Source of the DNA: Bedellia somnulentella
Lineage: Eukaryota > Arthropoda > Insecta > Lepidoptera > Bedelliidae
NCBI GenBank assembly: GCA_963576735.1
Contig: OY755177.1
Location: forward strand, 11,222,001 to 11,286,000
DNA: 64,000 bases
Reading direction: 5' to 3'
In this document: in pieces, positions 54,516 through 63,324 of the stretch
Layout of the letters: each line of letters begins with the position of its first letter
How positions within the stretch are numbered: position 1 is the first letter of the stretch
Translations under genes and position numbers: made by a program
Notes under the pieces: model-generated
Seen by the model: only the letters and a program-made list of their open reading frames with translations
Told to the model about the DNA's origin: nothing
The model's database searches: none

Positions 54516-56428
54516 CAGGAAGGCTACAGGAAGGCGTTCGATTCGGTACCTCATACATGGCTCATGAGGGTCCTCGAGCTGTACAAAATTGATAGTACAG
54601 TTCGACACTTCCTCGGGCAGTGTATGGGGTGCTGGAGAACGATCCTGAGTTTAGACGGTCAGCGGATGACGGACGCGGATGACCAAATTGATATAAGGCG
54701 AGGGATTTTCCAGGGCGATTGCCTGAGTCCAGTTTGGTTTTGCTTGGCCCTGAATCCTCTAAGCACACTCTTGGAGAATTCGGGGACAGGCTTTCAGTTT
54801 CGGAGAGGCGGACCACGCTTGCCTCATCTCCTTTACATGGATGACCTGAAGCTTTACGCCCCCACGGCTGACAGATTGGCGGAGCTACTGACGATCACTA
54901 ACGATTTCAGTGGTTCCGTCAAGATGGAGCTCGGGGTCGATAAGTGTGCGGTCATCCATGTTGAGAAGGGGCATGTCGTGCACTCTGATGGTGTCGATGT
55001 CGGCACCAATCATTTGAGGGCACTCTCCGAGGCTGAAACATACCGGTATCTGGGCATGTCACAAACCATCGGTGTGAAGGTGGCAGACGTGAAACAGGGT
55101 GTTTGCGAGGAGTTTTATGAACGCCTGAAAAGTGTGCTTAATAGCTACTTGTCAGGCGTTAATAAGATCCGAGCCATTAACTCCTGGGTCATGCCTGTAC
55201 TGATGTACACATTTGGCGTGCTCAGATGGACTCAGACCGAACTCGACGCTCTGGACAGACGAGTCCGCACGATGATGACCTCTCATCGAATGCATCATCC
55301 GAGGTCGTCGGTTATGAGATTGTATATCCCGCGGAAGTGTGGTGGTCGAGGCCTCTTGAGTGCCAAAACCATGCACAACCGCGAGGTATGCAACCTCAGA
55401 AACTATTTTTTGACGATGACGGATGATAGTATTCGGGGAGAGGTGGTCGCTAGTGATAAAGGACTGACTCCCTTATCGTTGGCCTCACAGGATTGGCGAA
55501 CCCCGGAGGTACTTAGCACTTCTGATCGGGAGTCCGTATGGAAAGAGAAGGAGCTGCATGGGAGGTTTTACAAGGTACTTCACGAACCTTTCGTGGACCG
55601 TAAAGCCTCCCTGCATTGGCTGCGTTTCGGGGACCTCTTTGGGGAAACCGAAGGTTTTGTCTGTGCAATACAAGACCAGGTTATCAAGACGCGGAACTAT
55701 CGGAAATACATCCTAAAGGACGGTACCACAGACATCTGTCGAGCATGTGGCCGTCCCGGAGAGTCACTTAGGCATGTTATTTCCGGTTGTTCGGCTCTTG
55801 CTAACACTGAGTACTTGCACAGACACAACCAAGCAGCCAAAATCCTGCATCAGGAGCTCGCTCTGAAATACGGACTCTTGCAACAGAGGCTGCCGTATTA
55901 CAAGTATCTGCCGGAGCCAATCCTAGAAAACGACCGTGCCAAAATCTATTGGGACCGATCCGTTATCACGGACAGGACTATTCTAGCGAATAAGCCTGAT
56001 ATCGTGGTATGGGATCGGTCGCAGTCGAGGGTATTTCTAGTGGATGTCACTATCCCTCATGACGAGGGTCTCGTGAAAGCCGAAACCGAGAAGCGTCGGA
56101 AATATCTCGATCTGGCCCACGAGATCACCGACATGTGGGGTGTGACTTCGACAGAAATAATCCCAATTGTTTTGTCCGCGAACGGGTTAATTCCAACCAG
56201 CCTCGCGACCAACTTGAGGCGGTTGGATTTCTGTGGCGTGTCGGTTCCAGCACAAATGCAGAAAGCGGTGCTGCTCGATACGGCTCGGATCGTCCGTCAG
56301 TTCTTGAACCTGACTCCCTGACCCCGACCGACTGTGCTTTTGTTGGGGAGTACCGCCTCTCCCATTTAAAATTTATATTTCCATTTTCGGCCATGGGAGA
56401 GGCGAGGAACTTAAATTCATACCTAAAA
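54516..56428 (+). mobile_element. Dong/R4-type LINE, copy 1, 5'-truncated
   Basis: It begins within the reverse transcriptase region at (C)AGGAAGG. The octamer CAGGAAGG is repeated after two bases (GCTACAGGAAGG), a small junction duplication. It ends after the GGCCATGGGAGAGGCGAGG segment and a private tail ACTTAAATTCATACC, then (TAA)n. Sequence is nearly identical to copy 3. Confidence 0.93.
54525..56321 (+). CDS. Dong copy 1 ORF, partial (reverse transcriptase and C-terminal endonuclease)
   Basis: Open from the truncation (YRKAFDSVPHTWLMRVLEL; the first internal ATG is at 54564) to the stop, about 598 codons. It retains RRGIFQGDCLSPVWFCLALN, the YMDD catalytic box, the CRACGRPGESLRHVISGC zinc-knuckle-like motif and the KPDIVVWD...FLVDVTIP endonuclease core. 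It differs from copy 3 at only a few residues, for example Thr for Ala in STVRHFL and Gln for Arg in VRQFLNLTP. It lacks the N-terminal half, so it is not functional alone. Confidence 0.92.
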   Translation, partial: YRKAFDSVPHTWLMRVLELYKIDSTVRHFLGQCMGCWRTILSLDGQRMTDADDQIDIRRGIFQGDCLSPVWFCLALNPLSTLLENSGTGFQFRRGGPRLPHLLYMDDLKLYAPTADRLAELLTITNDFSGSVKMELGVDKCAVIHVEKGHVVHSDGVDVGTNHLRALSEAETYRYLGMSQTIGVKVADVKQGVCEEFYERLKSVLNSYLSGVNKIRAINSWVMPVLMYTFGVLRWTQTELDALDRRVRTMMTSHRMHHPRSSVMRLYIPRKCGGRGLLSAKTMHNREVCNLRNYFLTMTDDSIRGEVVASDKGLTPLSLASQDWRTPEVLSTSDRESVWKEKELHGRFYKVLHEPFVDRKASLHWLRFGDLFGETEGFVCAIQDQVIKTRNYRKYILKDGTTDICRACGRPGESLRHVISGCSALANTEYLHRHNQAAKILHQELALKYGLLQQRLPYYKYLPEPILENDRAKIYWDRSVITDRTILANKPDIVVWDRSQSRVFLVDVTIPHDEGLVKAETEKRRKYLDLAHEITDMWGVTSTEIIPIVLSANGLIPTSLATNLRRLDFCGVSVPAQMQKAVLLDTARIVRQFLNLTP

Positions 56429-56449
56429 TAATAATAATAATAATAATAA
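56429..56449 (+). repeat. (TAA)7 between Dong copies 1 and 2
   Basis: Seven TAA units. Confidence 0.92.
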
Positions 56450-57036
56450 AATCCTGCATCAGGAGCTCGCTCTGAAATACGGACTCTTGCAACAGAGGCT
56501 GCCGTATTACAAGTATCTGCCGGAGCCAATCCTAGAAAATGACCGTGCCAAAATCTATTGGGACCGATCCGTTATCACGGACAGGACTATTCTAGCGAAT
56601 AAGCCTGATATCGTGGTATGGGATCGGTCGCAGTCGAGGGTATTTCTAGTGGATGTCACTATCCCGCATGACGAGGGTCTCGTGAAAGCCGAAACCGAGA
56701 AGCGTCGGAAGTATCTCGATCTGGCTCACGAGATCACCGACATGTGGGGTGTGACCTCGACTGAAATTATCCCAATTGTTTTGTCTGCGAACGGGTTAAT
56801 TCCAACCAGCCTCGCGACCAACTTGAGGCGGTTGGATTTCTGTGGCGTGTCGGTTCCAGCACAAATGCAGAAAGCGGTGCTGCTCGATACGGCTCGGATC
56901 GTCCGTCGGTTCTTGAGCCTGACTCCCTGACCCCGACCGACTGTGCTTTTGTCGGGGAGCACCGCCTCTCCCATTTAAAATTTATATTTTCATTTTCGGC
57001 CATGGGAGAGGCGAGAAACAAAAATGTCTTTCGAAA
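56450..57036 (+). mobile_element. Dong/R4-type LINE, copy 2, heavily 5'-truncated
   Basis: Starts at ATCCTGCATCAGGAGCTCGC, inside the endonuclease region. An open frame runs to the stop at 56930 (AKIYWDRSVITDRTILANKP, FLVDVTIPHDEGL, VRRFLSLTP). It ends with a private tail AACAAAAATGTCTTTCG before (TAA)n. Confidence 0.93.
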
Positions 57037-57048
57037 TAATAATAATAA
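57037..57048 (+). repeat. (TAA)4 between Dong copies 2 and 3
   Basis: Four TAA units. Confidence 0.9.
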
Positions 57049-57251
57049 ATGGCGTAGGGATGTGACGACCCCACCGCCCATTGTTGGAATGGCAGGATGA
57101 TATGTTTGCCATTCCGGCTTTGCAAATAGTCTGCGCTTGAGTTTGTAGGTGTTGACCGTGTCTACAAACTGGTCCCAGCGCTGAATAGGGTGACAACGGT
57201 CTCCCCGGGGCAAGTGAGTGAAACCCCGGGTGAATCTTCGCTCATCGTAAA

Positions 57252-60200
57252 ATGGAACGAAATAGAAACGATGAGCGTATAGGGCCGCTTCCCTTGGGTG
57301 ATCGAAGGGGCACGTCTGGAGCTGGGGCTGGACGTGGCAGCATGCGGTCCCCCAGCCGCCGCGGACCGGCCCGACCACCTGGCCGGTCTGCGCGACCACC
57401 TCAGCCACCAGATGGCTTGGCATCGATTGGGACTGGGGCAACTCAGTCCCAGCAGTCGGTGCCCGCCGCTGGTGGAACAAGGCGCCGCATGGCATGGACG
57501 GTCGAAATGAACAGGAATGCCATGCGGGCCTATATTAGGGCCTCGGGTTCAAGAACTGGAAGGACGGGTTATCGGGCAGCAATGTACCGCGAATTTCTGC
57601 GGCTGGAGCCCAATTTGACCGTCACAGAACAAAACCTGGCGGATCGAGTTCGGTACATACAGCGCTCAGAACTTTTTAGCACTACCGAACTCGAACAATT
57701 GCGACGCGAGACTGTTCCCCCGCTAGGCGAAGAGCCACCTTTGCAGGTTCTCCCTCCAGTCCTTGAACGGAAAGTACGGAGGGAGCCAATTGCTAACCTG
57801 CCGGATGTGGGTGGTGCGGAAAGCGATTGGGGAACAGTCTCCCTGGATTTGGATTTGGTGAGGAGCGCACTCGAAGAGACGATCCTGGAATATCGCCAAG
57901 TGCCTCTCGAAAGGAGGCCAAGGCTGCCCCGAGTTCCTCTCAGCATCAAGGTTCGGGATGTCGTTGAGGCCGTCAATAACATGCTGCCCTCATTTTTAGA
58001 GAGCAGCATGGACCTTTGGGATACGGGTTCAATTCTCTTTGGCGCCGCAATGACAGTTTGTCAAATTGTCGGCGTCAGGATGCCGCCAACAAGAGCTGGT
58101 GGCTCCCGCCAGGCTGGCAGTACTAGTCCCAGGACTAGAACTAGACCAGCCTGGATGAGGCGGATTGAAAGCCGTATCACAAGGGCCAGGGTCCTCATCG
58201 GCAAACTGACCAGCTTCAGATCAGGCAACAATAGGCCGAGGGTGGTGCGCTTTGTCAGGGAGGCATTCCCTGGTGAGAATGTCTTTGACAACTCACCAGA
58301 GTTTGCCTGTAGACTGGTGGAGCGCATCGATGATCTGAAGCAGAAGATCGCTGCTTGGGGTAAGCGAATTAGGCGATATTCTGAAAGGGTAAAGAGGTAC
58401 CAACAGAATCGTCTCTTCATGAGTGACCAGAAGAAGTTCTACAGAACTTTGGAGCGTCCCGACGTGGTTACGACAGGTCAGCGACCGGAAAAAGCCGATG
58501 TAGTAGCCTTTTGGCGTGGGCTTTGGTCGCTGCCTGTTGATCACGAAGAGGGCCGATGGTTCGAAGCGGTCGAGGGAGCGTGCGAGCCCATAGCGCCCAT
58601 GAACCCCGTCAACATATCCGAGGAGGATGTGGTGGCTGCGATCCGTAAGGCTCCGAACTGGAAAAGTCCGGGGCCGGACGGATTGCACCATTACTGGTTG
58701 AAGGGGTTCACGCGCTGTCACGCTACTCTCGCCCGTCAGTTCCAAAGCGCCCTCGAGAGTGGGACGCTCCCGAACTTCTTAACTACTGGGGTCACTCATT
58801 TAGCTCCAAAGAGCGATGCTACCGCGGATCCATCACAATACCGCCCCATTACTTGTCTTTGTACAATTTACAAGACTTTGACATCCGTTCTGAGCTCCAA
58901 GATTACTCAACACATTGTTGATAACAATGTGATATCTGGAGCTCAGAACGGATGTAGGGGCGGTAGTCGCGGTAGCAAGGAGCTGCTCCTCATCGACGCG
59001 GTCGTAGGCCAACTGGTCAAACGCAACCGTCGGAACTTCTCCGCTGGCTGGATAGACTACAGGAAGGCGTTTGATTCGGTACCTCATACATGGCTCATGA
59101 GGGTCCTCGAGCTGTACAAAATTGATAGTGCAGTTCGACACTTCCTCGGGCAATGTATGGGGTGCTGGAGAACGATCCTGAGTTTAGACGGTCAGCGGAT
59201 GACGGATGCGGATGACCAAATTGATATAAGGCGAGGGATTTTCCAGGGCGATTGCCTGAGTCCAGTTTGGTTTTGCTTGGCCCTGAATCCTCTTAGTACA
59301 CTCTTGGAGAATTCGGGGACGGGCTTTCAGTTTCGGAGAGGCGGACCACGTTTGCCTCATCTCCTTTACATGGATGACCTGAAGCTTTACGCCCCCACGG
59401 CTGACAGATTGGCGGAGCTACTGACGATCACTAACGATTTCAGTGGTTCCGTCAAGATGGAGCTCGGGGTCGATAAGTGTGCGGTCATCCATGTTGAGAA
59501 GGGGCATGTCGTGCACTCTGATGGTGTCGATGTCGGCACCAATCATTTGAGGGCACTCTCCGAGGCTGAAACATACCGGTATCTGGGCATGTCACAAACC
59601 ATCGGTGTGAAGGTGGCAGACGTGAAACAGGGTGTTTGCGAGGAGTTTTATGAACGCCTGAAAAGTGTGCTTAATAGCTACTTGTCAGGCGTTAATAAGA
59701 TCCGAGCCATTAACTCCTGGGTCATGCCTGTACTGATGTACACATTTGGCGTGCTCAGATGGACTCAGACCGAACTCGACGCTCTGGACAGACGAGTCCG
59801 CACGATGATGACCTCTCATCGAATGCATCATCCGAGGTCGTCGGTTATGAGATTGTATATCCCGCGGAAGTGTGGTGGTCGAGGCCTCTTGAGTGCCAAA
59901 ACCATGCACAACCGCGAGGTATGCAACCTCAGAAACTATTTTTTGACGATGACGGATGATAGTATTCGGGGAGAGGTGGTCGCTAGTGATAAAGGACTGA
60001 CTCCCTTATCGTTGGCCTCACAGGATTGGCGAACCCCGGAGGTACTTAGCACCTCTGATCGGGAGTCCGTATGGAAAGAGAAGGAGCTGCACGGGAGGTT
60101 TTACAAGGTACTTCACGAACCTTTCGTGGACCGTAAAGCCTCCCTGCATTGGCTGCGTTTCGGGGACCTCTTTGGGGAAACCGAAGGTTTTGTCTGTGCA

Positions 60201-60854
60201 ATACAAGACCAGGTTATCAAGACGCGGAACTATCGGAAATACATCCTAAAGGACGGTACCACAGACATCTGTCGAGCATGTGGCCGTCCCGGAGAGTCAC
60301 TTAGGCATGTTATTTCCGGTTGTTCGGCTCTTGCTAACACTGAGTACTTGCACAGACACAACCAAGCAGCCAAAATCCTGCATCAGGAGCTCGCTCTGAA
60401 ATACGGACTCTTGCAACAGAGGCTGCCGTATTACAAGTATCTGCCGGAGCCAATCCTAGAAAACGACCGTGCCAAAATCTATTGGGACCGATCCGTTATC
60501 ACGGACAGGACTATTCTAGCGAATAAGCCTGATATCGTGGTATGGGATCGGTCGCAGTCGAGGGTATTTCTAGTGGATGTCACTATCCCTCATGACGAGG
60601 GTCTCGTGAAAGCCGACACCGAGAAGCGTCGGAAATATCTCGATCTGGCTCACGAGATCACCGACATGTGGGGTGTGACTTCGACAGAAATAATCCCAAT
60701 TGTTTTGTCCGCGAACGGGTTAATTCCAACCAGCCTCGCGACCAACTTGAGGCGGTTGGATTTCTGTGGCGTGTCGGTTCCAGCACAGATGCAGAAAGCG
60801 GTGCTTCTCGATACGGCTCGGATCGTCCGTCGGTTCTTGAACCTGACTCCCTGA
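57252..60854 (+). CDS. Dong/R4-type LINE polyprotein, 1200 aa, intact
   Basis: ATG at 57252. The N-terminal 80 residues are Arg/Gly/Pro-rich (RGSMRSPSRRGPARPPGRSA). A conserved module follows (WTVEMNRNAMRAYIRASG, YIQRSELFSTTELEQLRRET). The reverse transcriptase covers about residues 460-800: NWKSPGPDGLHHYWLKGF, SQYRPITCLCTIYKTLTSVL, WIDYRKAFDSVPH, RRGIFQGDCLSPVWFCLALN and the catalytic YMDD at 706-709. The C-terminus has C1007-x2-C1010-x8-H1019-x4-C1024 and a PD-D/ExK-type endonuclease with K1092-P-D1094 and D1109 in FLVDVTIP. Such proteins nick the target and reverse transcribe their own RNA from the nick. No stop or frameshift is seen, so this copy may be active. A perfect 19-bp inverted repeat lies within the coding region at 58881-58955. 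Confidence 0.95.
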   Translation: MERNRNDERIGPLPLGDRRGTSGAGAGRGSMRSPSRRGPARPPGRSARPPQPPDGLASIGTGATQSQQSVPAAGGTRRRMAWTVEMNRNAMRAYIRASGSRTGRTGYRAAMYREFLRLEPNLTVTEQNLADRVRYIQRSELFSTTELEQLRRETVPPLGEEPPLQVLPPVLERKVRREPIANLPDVGGAESDWGTVSLDLDLVRSALEETILEYRQVPLERRPRLPRVPLSIKVRDVVEAVNNMLPSFLESSMDLWDTGSILFGAAMTVCQIVGVRMPPTRAGGSRQAGSTSPRTRTRPAWMRRIESRITRARVLIGKLTSFRSGNNRPRVVRFVREAFPGENVFDNSPEFACRLVERIDDLKQKIAAWGKRIRRYSERVKRYQQNRLFMSDQKKFYRTLERPDVVTTGQRPEKADVVAFWRGLWSLPVDHEEGRWFEAVEGACEPIAPMNPVNISEEDVVAAIRKAPNWKSPGPDGLHHYWLKGFTRCHATLARQFQSALESGTLPNFLTTGVTHLAPKSDATADPSQYRPITCLCTIYKTLTSVLSSKITQHIVDNNVISGAQNGCRGGSRGSKELLLIDAVVGQLVKRNRRNFSAGWIDYRKAFDSVPHTWLMRVLELYKIDSAVRHFLGQCMGCWRTILSLDGQRMTDADDQIDIRRGIFQGDCLSPVWFCLALNPLSTLLENSGTGFQFRRGGPRLPHLLYMDDLKLYAPTADRLAELLTITNDFSGSVKMELGVDKCAVIHVEKGHVVHSDGVDVGTNHLRALSEAETYRYLGMSQTIGVKVADVKQGVCEEFYERLKSVLNSYLSGVNKIRAINSWVMPVLMYTFGVLRWTQTELDALDRRVRTMMTSHRMHHPRSSVMRLYIPRKCGGRGLLSAKTMHNREVCNLRNYFLTMTDDSIRGEVVASDKGLTPLSLASQDWRTPEVLSTSDRESVWKEKELHGRFYKVLHEPFVDRKASLHWLRFGDLFGETEGFVCAIQDQVIKTRNYRKYILKDGTTDICRACGRPGESLRHVISGCSALANTEYLHRHNQAAKILHQELALKYGLLQQRLPYYKYLPEPILENDRAKIYWDRSVITDRTILANKPDIVVWDRSQSRVFLVDVTIPHDEGLVKADTEKRRKYLDLAHEITDMWGVTSTEIIPIVLSANGLIPTSLATNLRRLDFCGVSVPAQMQKAVLLDTARIVRRFLNLTP
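58881..58955 (+). repeat. Perfect nested inverted repeat inside the Dong ORF
   Basis: Outer arms of 19 bp, ACATCCGTTCTGAGCTCCA at 58881-58899 and its exact complement at 58937-58955. Inside is a 9-bp stem with a 3-base loop, CACATTGTT-GAT-AACAATGTG at 58911-58931. It encodes TSVLSSKITQHIVDNNVISG of the reverse transcriptase. Confidence 0.93.
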
Positions 60855-60958
60855 CCCCGACCGACTGTGCTCTTGTCGGGGAGTACCGCCTCTCCCATTT
60901 AAAATTTTAATTTTCTGTTTCGGCCATGGGAGAGGCGAGGAACTGAAGATATTCCGAA
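60855..60958 (+). other. Dong copy 3 3'UTR with hairpin
   Basis: GCCTCTCCCAT (from about 60888) pairs with ATGGGAGAGGC across an AT-rich loop. It is preserved in all three copies. In R2/R4-type elements the 3'UTR is what the reverse transcriptase recognises, so a recognition role is inferred. Confidence 0.6.
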
Positions 60959-60970
60959 TAATAATAATAA
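60959..60970 (+). repeat. (TAA)4 at the right edge of the Dong array
   Basis: Four TAA units that also form the 3' (TTA)n tail of the minus-strand LINE beginning at 60971. Confidence 0.9.
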
Positions 60971-62535
60971 AAAACTTTATTTCGGATATACAAGATCCAT
61001 ATGCAGTTAGTAATTTAGTAACATCGAAATACTTATTTAATATGTTAGTTTTTGTTAGTATGTCATTATTTTTAACTTAAAGATTAACTATTACTAATAA
61101 AAAGAAATAAAACGAAATAACACTATTTACAATATATGCCGAACCTAGCATGAATCGGTTCCCTAGTATCCTGCTGCACATATACCCAGTGTTTATACAT
61201 GGGATCGTCATACTTATCGGCCAACACCCTAACAAGTGTATTCGAGCTGTCCCAAGTTCTGCGCATAATGGACGCGACACGCTTCCGGAGGATAGCGTAG
61301 AAATCATCCACGCGCCCCTCCGCAAACATGCCAGACGCACTGCAATACCTGGGCAGCCCCAACAGCACTCTAAACGCGTTATTATACTGCACACGTAGTG
61401 CGTTGTATGCCTTCTGTGTATATGTGACCCACAGGGAGCAAGTATAAAAAGATTGGCAAAAGGCTCTGAATAGAGCGACTTTTACCTCTCTAGAACACCG
61501 TGCAAACCTGCGAGCCAACATATTGCATCTGACAGACAGCGCCCTACGTTCCCTGTTTATATCAATATCATCATTGAGGTCCGAATTGATACAATGTCCA
61601 AGATATTTAAATTCCGTTACAGTACTAAGAGGATTACCGTAGAGCGCAACTGATGGTATGTGAGAGTATTGTTTGCCTTTTGACTTAAAAGCCAACAACA
61701 CACTCTTTTGGACATTGTACCTTAGGCCATGTTCGGATGCATAACGCTCACACACTACTAATAGACGTCTTAATGCACTGATCGAAGGGCTCAGCAACAC
61801 CATATCATCAGCATAACTTATGTTATTGAACATCAATCCATCAATTGAGCATCCAAGTCCGGTGTTACTGAGCTCCTCGATCAACTCATTCACATATAAA
61901 TTGAAGAGTTTTGGCGAGGTTATTCCACCTTGCCTCACCCCGCATAACAATTTGTAATCTTTTGAATAAACATTGTTCCATTTAATAGTATTACTTTGAT
62001 TGTTATACCAATACTTTAACATATTTGTGATGGCGCTGGGTACCTTGGAAGTTGACAATTTATGCCAAAGCTTTTCATAACAAACAAGGTCAAAAGCTTT
62101 CGACAGATCTAAAAAGCACGCAAACACTGGTGTGCTTCTGTCAGCATAGTATCTGACTGTTCGTTTGAGACACAAAATTGCACTTTCGGTTGACAAACCT
62201 GATTTAAAACCAAATTGCTCGTCACGGATTTTCAAATATGTGTCCAGTTGTATATCCAACAAACAGTCAAACACTTTTGCAATCACACATGCCAGGGATA
62301 TGGGCCGATAATTATGACTGTCCGACAAATCACCCGTTCTGTTCTTAGCTATTGGAGTCACTACTGTTCGCATAAGATCCGCAGGTAAATACGAGTGACT
62401 CACACATAAGTTAAAAAATAGAGTTAAAACCCTGGGTACCTGAGCACCAGCACATCTCAAATGTTCTACACTTAGGCTGTCAATTCCAGGTGATTTACCC
62501 CTAATTAATGACACACCGTAAAGGTCCAACATTAT
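60971..62535 (-). mobile_element. 5'-truncated LINE of a second clade, antisense to the Dong array
   Basis: On the minus strand it has a reverse transcriptase ORF, about 150 bp of 3'UTR with AATAAA at 60981-60976, a short T-run and a (TTA)n tail shared with the (TAA)n at the Dong boundary. The 5' end is cut near the start of the reverse transcriptase, at about 62535. A relic of the same lineage is at 42125-42360. The motif style is CR1/L2-like; exact clade uncertain. Confidence 0.85.
61123..62532 (-). CDS. LINE reverse transcriptase, partial ORF (469 aa)
   Basis: The first ATG in the frame is at 62532, just inside the truncation point, and an in-frame stop lies two codons before it. The protein shows reverse transcriptase blocks in order: RGKSPGIDSLSVEHLRCAG, NYRPISLACVIAKVFDCLLD, QFGFKSGLSTESAI, FLDLSKAFDLVCYEKLWHKL, GVRQGGITSPKLFNLYVNEL, the catalytic ISYADDMVLL and FKYLGHCINSD. 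The C-terminal region is Cys-poor with LGLPRYCSASGMFAEG. No endonuclease domain remains. The frame is open throughout, which suggests recent insertion, but the element lacks its 5' half. Confidence 0.9.
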   Translation of the reverse strand: MLDLYGVSLIRGKSPGIDSLSVEHLRCAGAQVPRVLTLFFNLCVSHSYLPADLMRTVVTPIAKNRTGDLSDSHNYRPISLACVIAKVFDCLLDIQLDTYLKIRDEQFGFKSGLSTESAILCLKRTVRYYADRSTPVFACFLDLSKAFDLVCYEKLWHKLSTSKVPSAITNMLKYWYNNQSNTIKWNNVYSKDYKLLCGVRQGGITSPKLFNLYVNELIEELSNTGLGCSIDGLMFNNISYADDMVLLSPSISALRRLLVVCERYASEHGLRYNVQKSVLLAFKSKGKQYSHIPSVALYGNPLSTVTEFKYLGHCINSDLNDDIDINRERRALSVRCNMLARRFARCSREVKVALFRAFCQSFYTCSLWVTYTQKAYNALRVQYNNAFRVLLGLPRYCSASGMFAEGRVDDFYAILRKRVASIMRRTWDSSNTLVRVLADKYDDPMYKHWVYVQQDTREPIHARFGIYCK

Positions 62536-62587
62536 CTATCGAAAAACAGAAAAGTAACTCTTATTTTACTGATTACACTCCAGGTAT

Positions 62588-62680
62588 GAAAAGTCTAATG
62601 GGTAGAACACTCGCCCGTATAAACCGACAGGCGTGAGTTCAAATGCCGGGTCTGGTTACTTCTTCCACCAATTTGCGATT
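62588..62680 (+). repeat. SINE-1 fragment, tRNA-like head
   Basis: AAGTCTAATGGGTAGAACAC, GCGTGAGTTCAAATGCCGGG (eroded B box) and CCACCAATTTGCGATTTTG. It ends early in the body. Confidence 0.65.
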
Positions 62681-63160
62681 TTGCTGATGCCTGCTAACTT
62701 ATAAATCACTAAAGAGCATCTAAATAAACTTGAGCACCCCCAAAACTATTTTGCTCATTGCATCAAACTTAAGTAGCTATGGCTGATGACTATGGATAAC
62801 CATCTTTCCGTCTTCATTGGAACGCACATCTGTCTATTTTTTACTGTATCGAATTTAATTCTGCCGCCCCCTCCCATCTGAAAGTACATTTTTGGTTTCT
62901 CCATCCTTTACATGGTCTCATGACCTATATCTTTTTGCACGAAGGGCTCATCTCGCATTTGGCTGTATTATTTTGATAAACTTTATCGTCAACTGTTCCC
63001 ATGTGTTGTGTTAGTAACTAAAATTCTACTAGTGAGTTAAGACAGCATAAATACGAGATGACTGGCAAACTGAGTCCTGTGATTGCCATTTAATTGATAA
63101 TCATTTATAGTGACTTGGACCCTTGACTAGGTCTGATATCTTGTCGGCTGTTCAGCTAAC
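62681..63160. other. No recognised feature
   Basis: Unique sequence without a supported gene. Confidence 0.3.
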
Positions 63161-63324
63161 TTAGTTAGACATCGAGGATCGCGTCGCGTCTAACTAACAG
63201 GGCAATAATTATAATTATATCGTCGCCTAACTCTAAACCGTTGGAATTATAATAATTATTATTATAGCATTTGATATTGTGTTATAATTATTATAATTCC
63301 AACGGTTTAGCGCTAGGCGACGAA
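63161..63324. mobile_element. Palindromic MITE-like element
   Basis: The main stem pairs 63221-63258 with 63287-63324 over 38 bp with only two mismatches (TCGTCGCCTA... and ...TAGGCGACGA), around a 28-base AT-rich loop. A second small inverted repeat, TTAGTTAGAC at 63162-63171 with GTCTAACTAA at 63189-63198, lies just upstream and may belong to the same element. No coding capacity. Target duplications are not clear. Confidence 0.65.

Larger units (their letters stand above)
57049..60958 (+). mobile_element. Dong/R4-type LINE, copy 3, apparently full length
   Basis: 3.9 kb: a 5'UTR of about 200 bp starting GGCGTAGGGATGTGACG, one long ORF, a 3'UTR of about 100 bp, then a private tail AACTGAAGATATTCCG and (TAA)n. 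The 3'UTR has an 11-bp stem (GCCTCTCCCAT with ATGGGAGAGGC) also seen in copies 1 and 2. A single ORF, a C-terminal restriction-like endonuclease and TAA-repeat targets match the Dong element of Bombyx mori and the R4 clade. Confidence 0.94.

Noticed and set aside
56767..57495. Long minus-strand ORFs opposite the Dong elements (also 57569-58009, 58061-58420, 58293-58745, 58833-59153)
   Set aside because: They are antisense shadows of an intact, motif-rich plus-strand retrotransposon ORF in GC-richer sequence and show no domains of their own.
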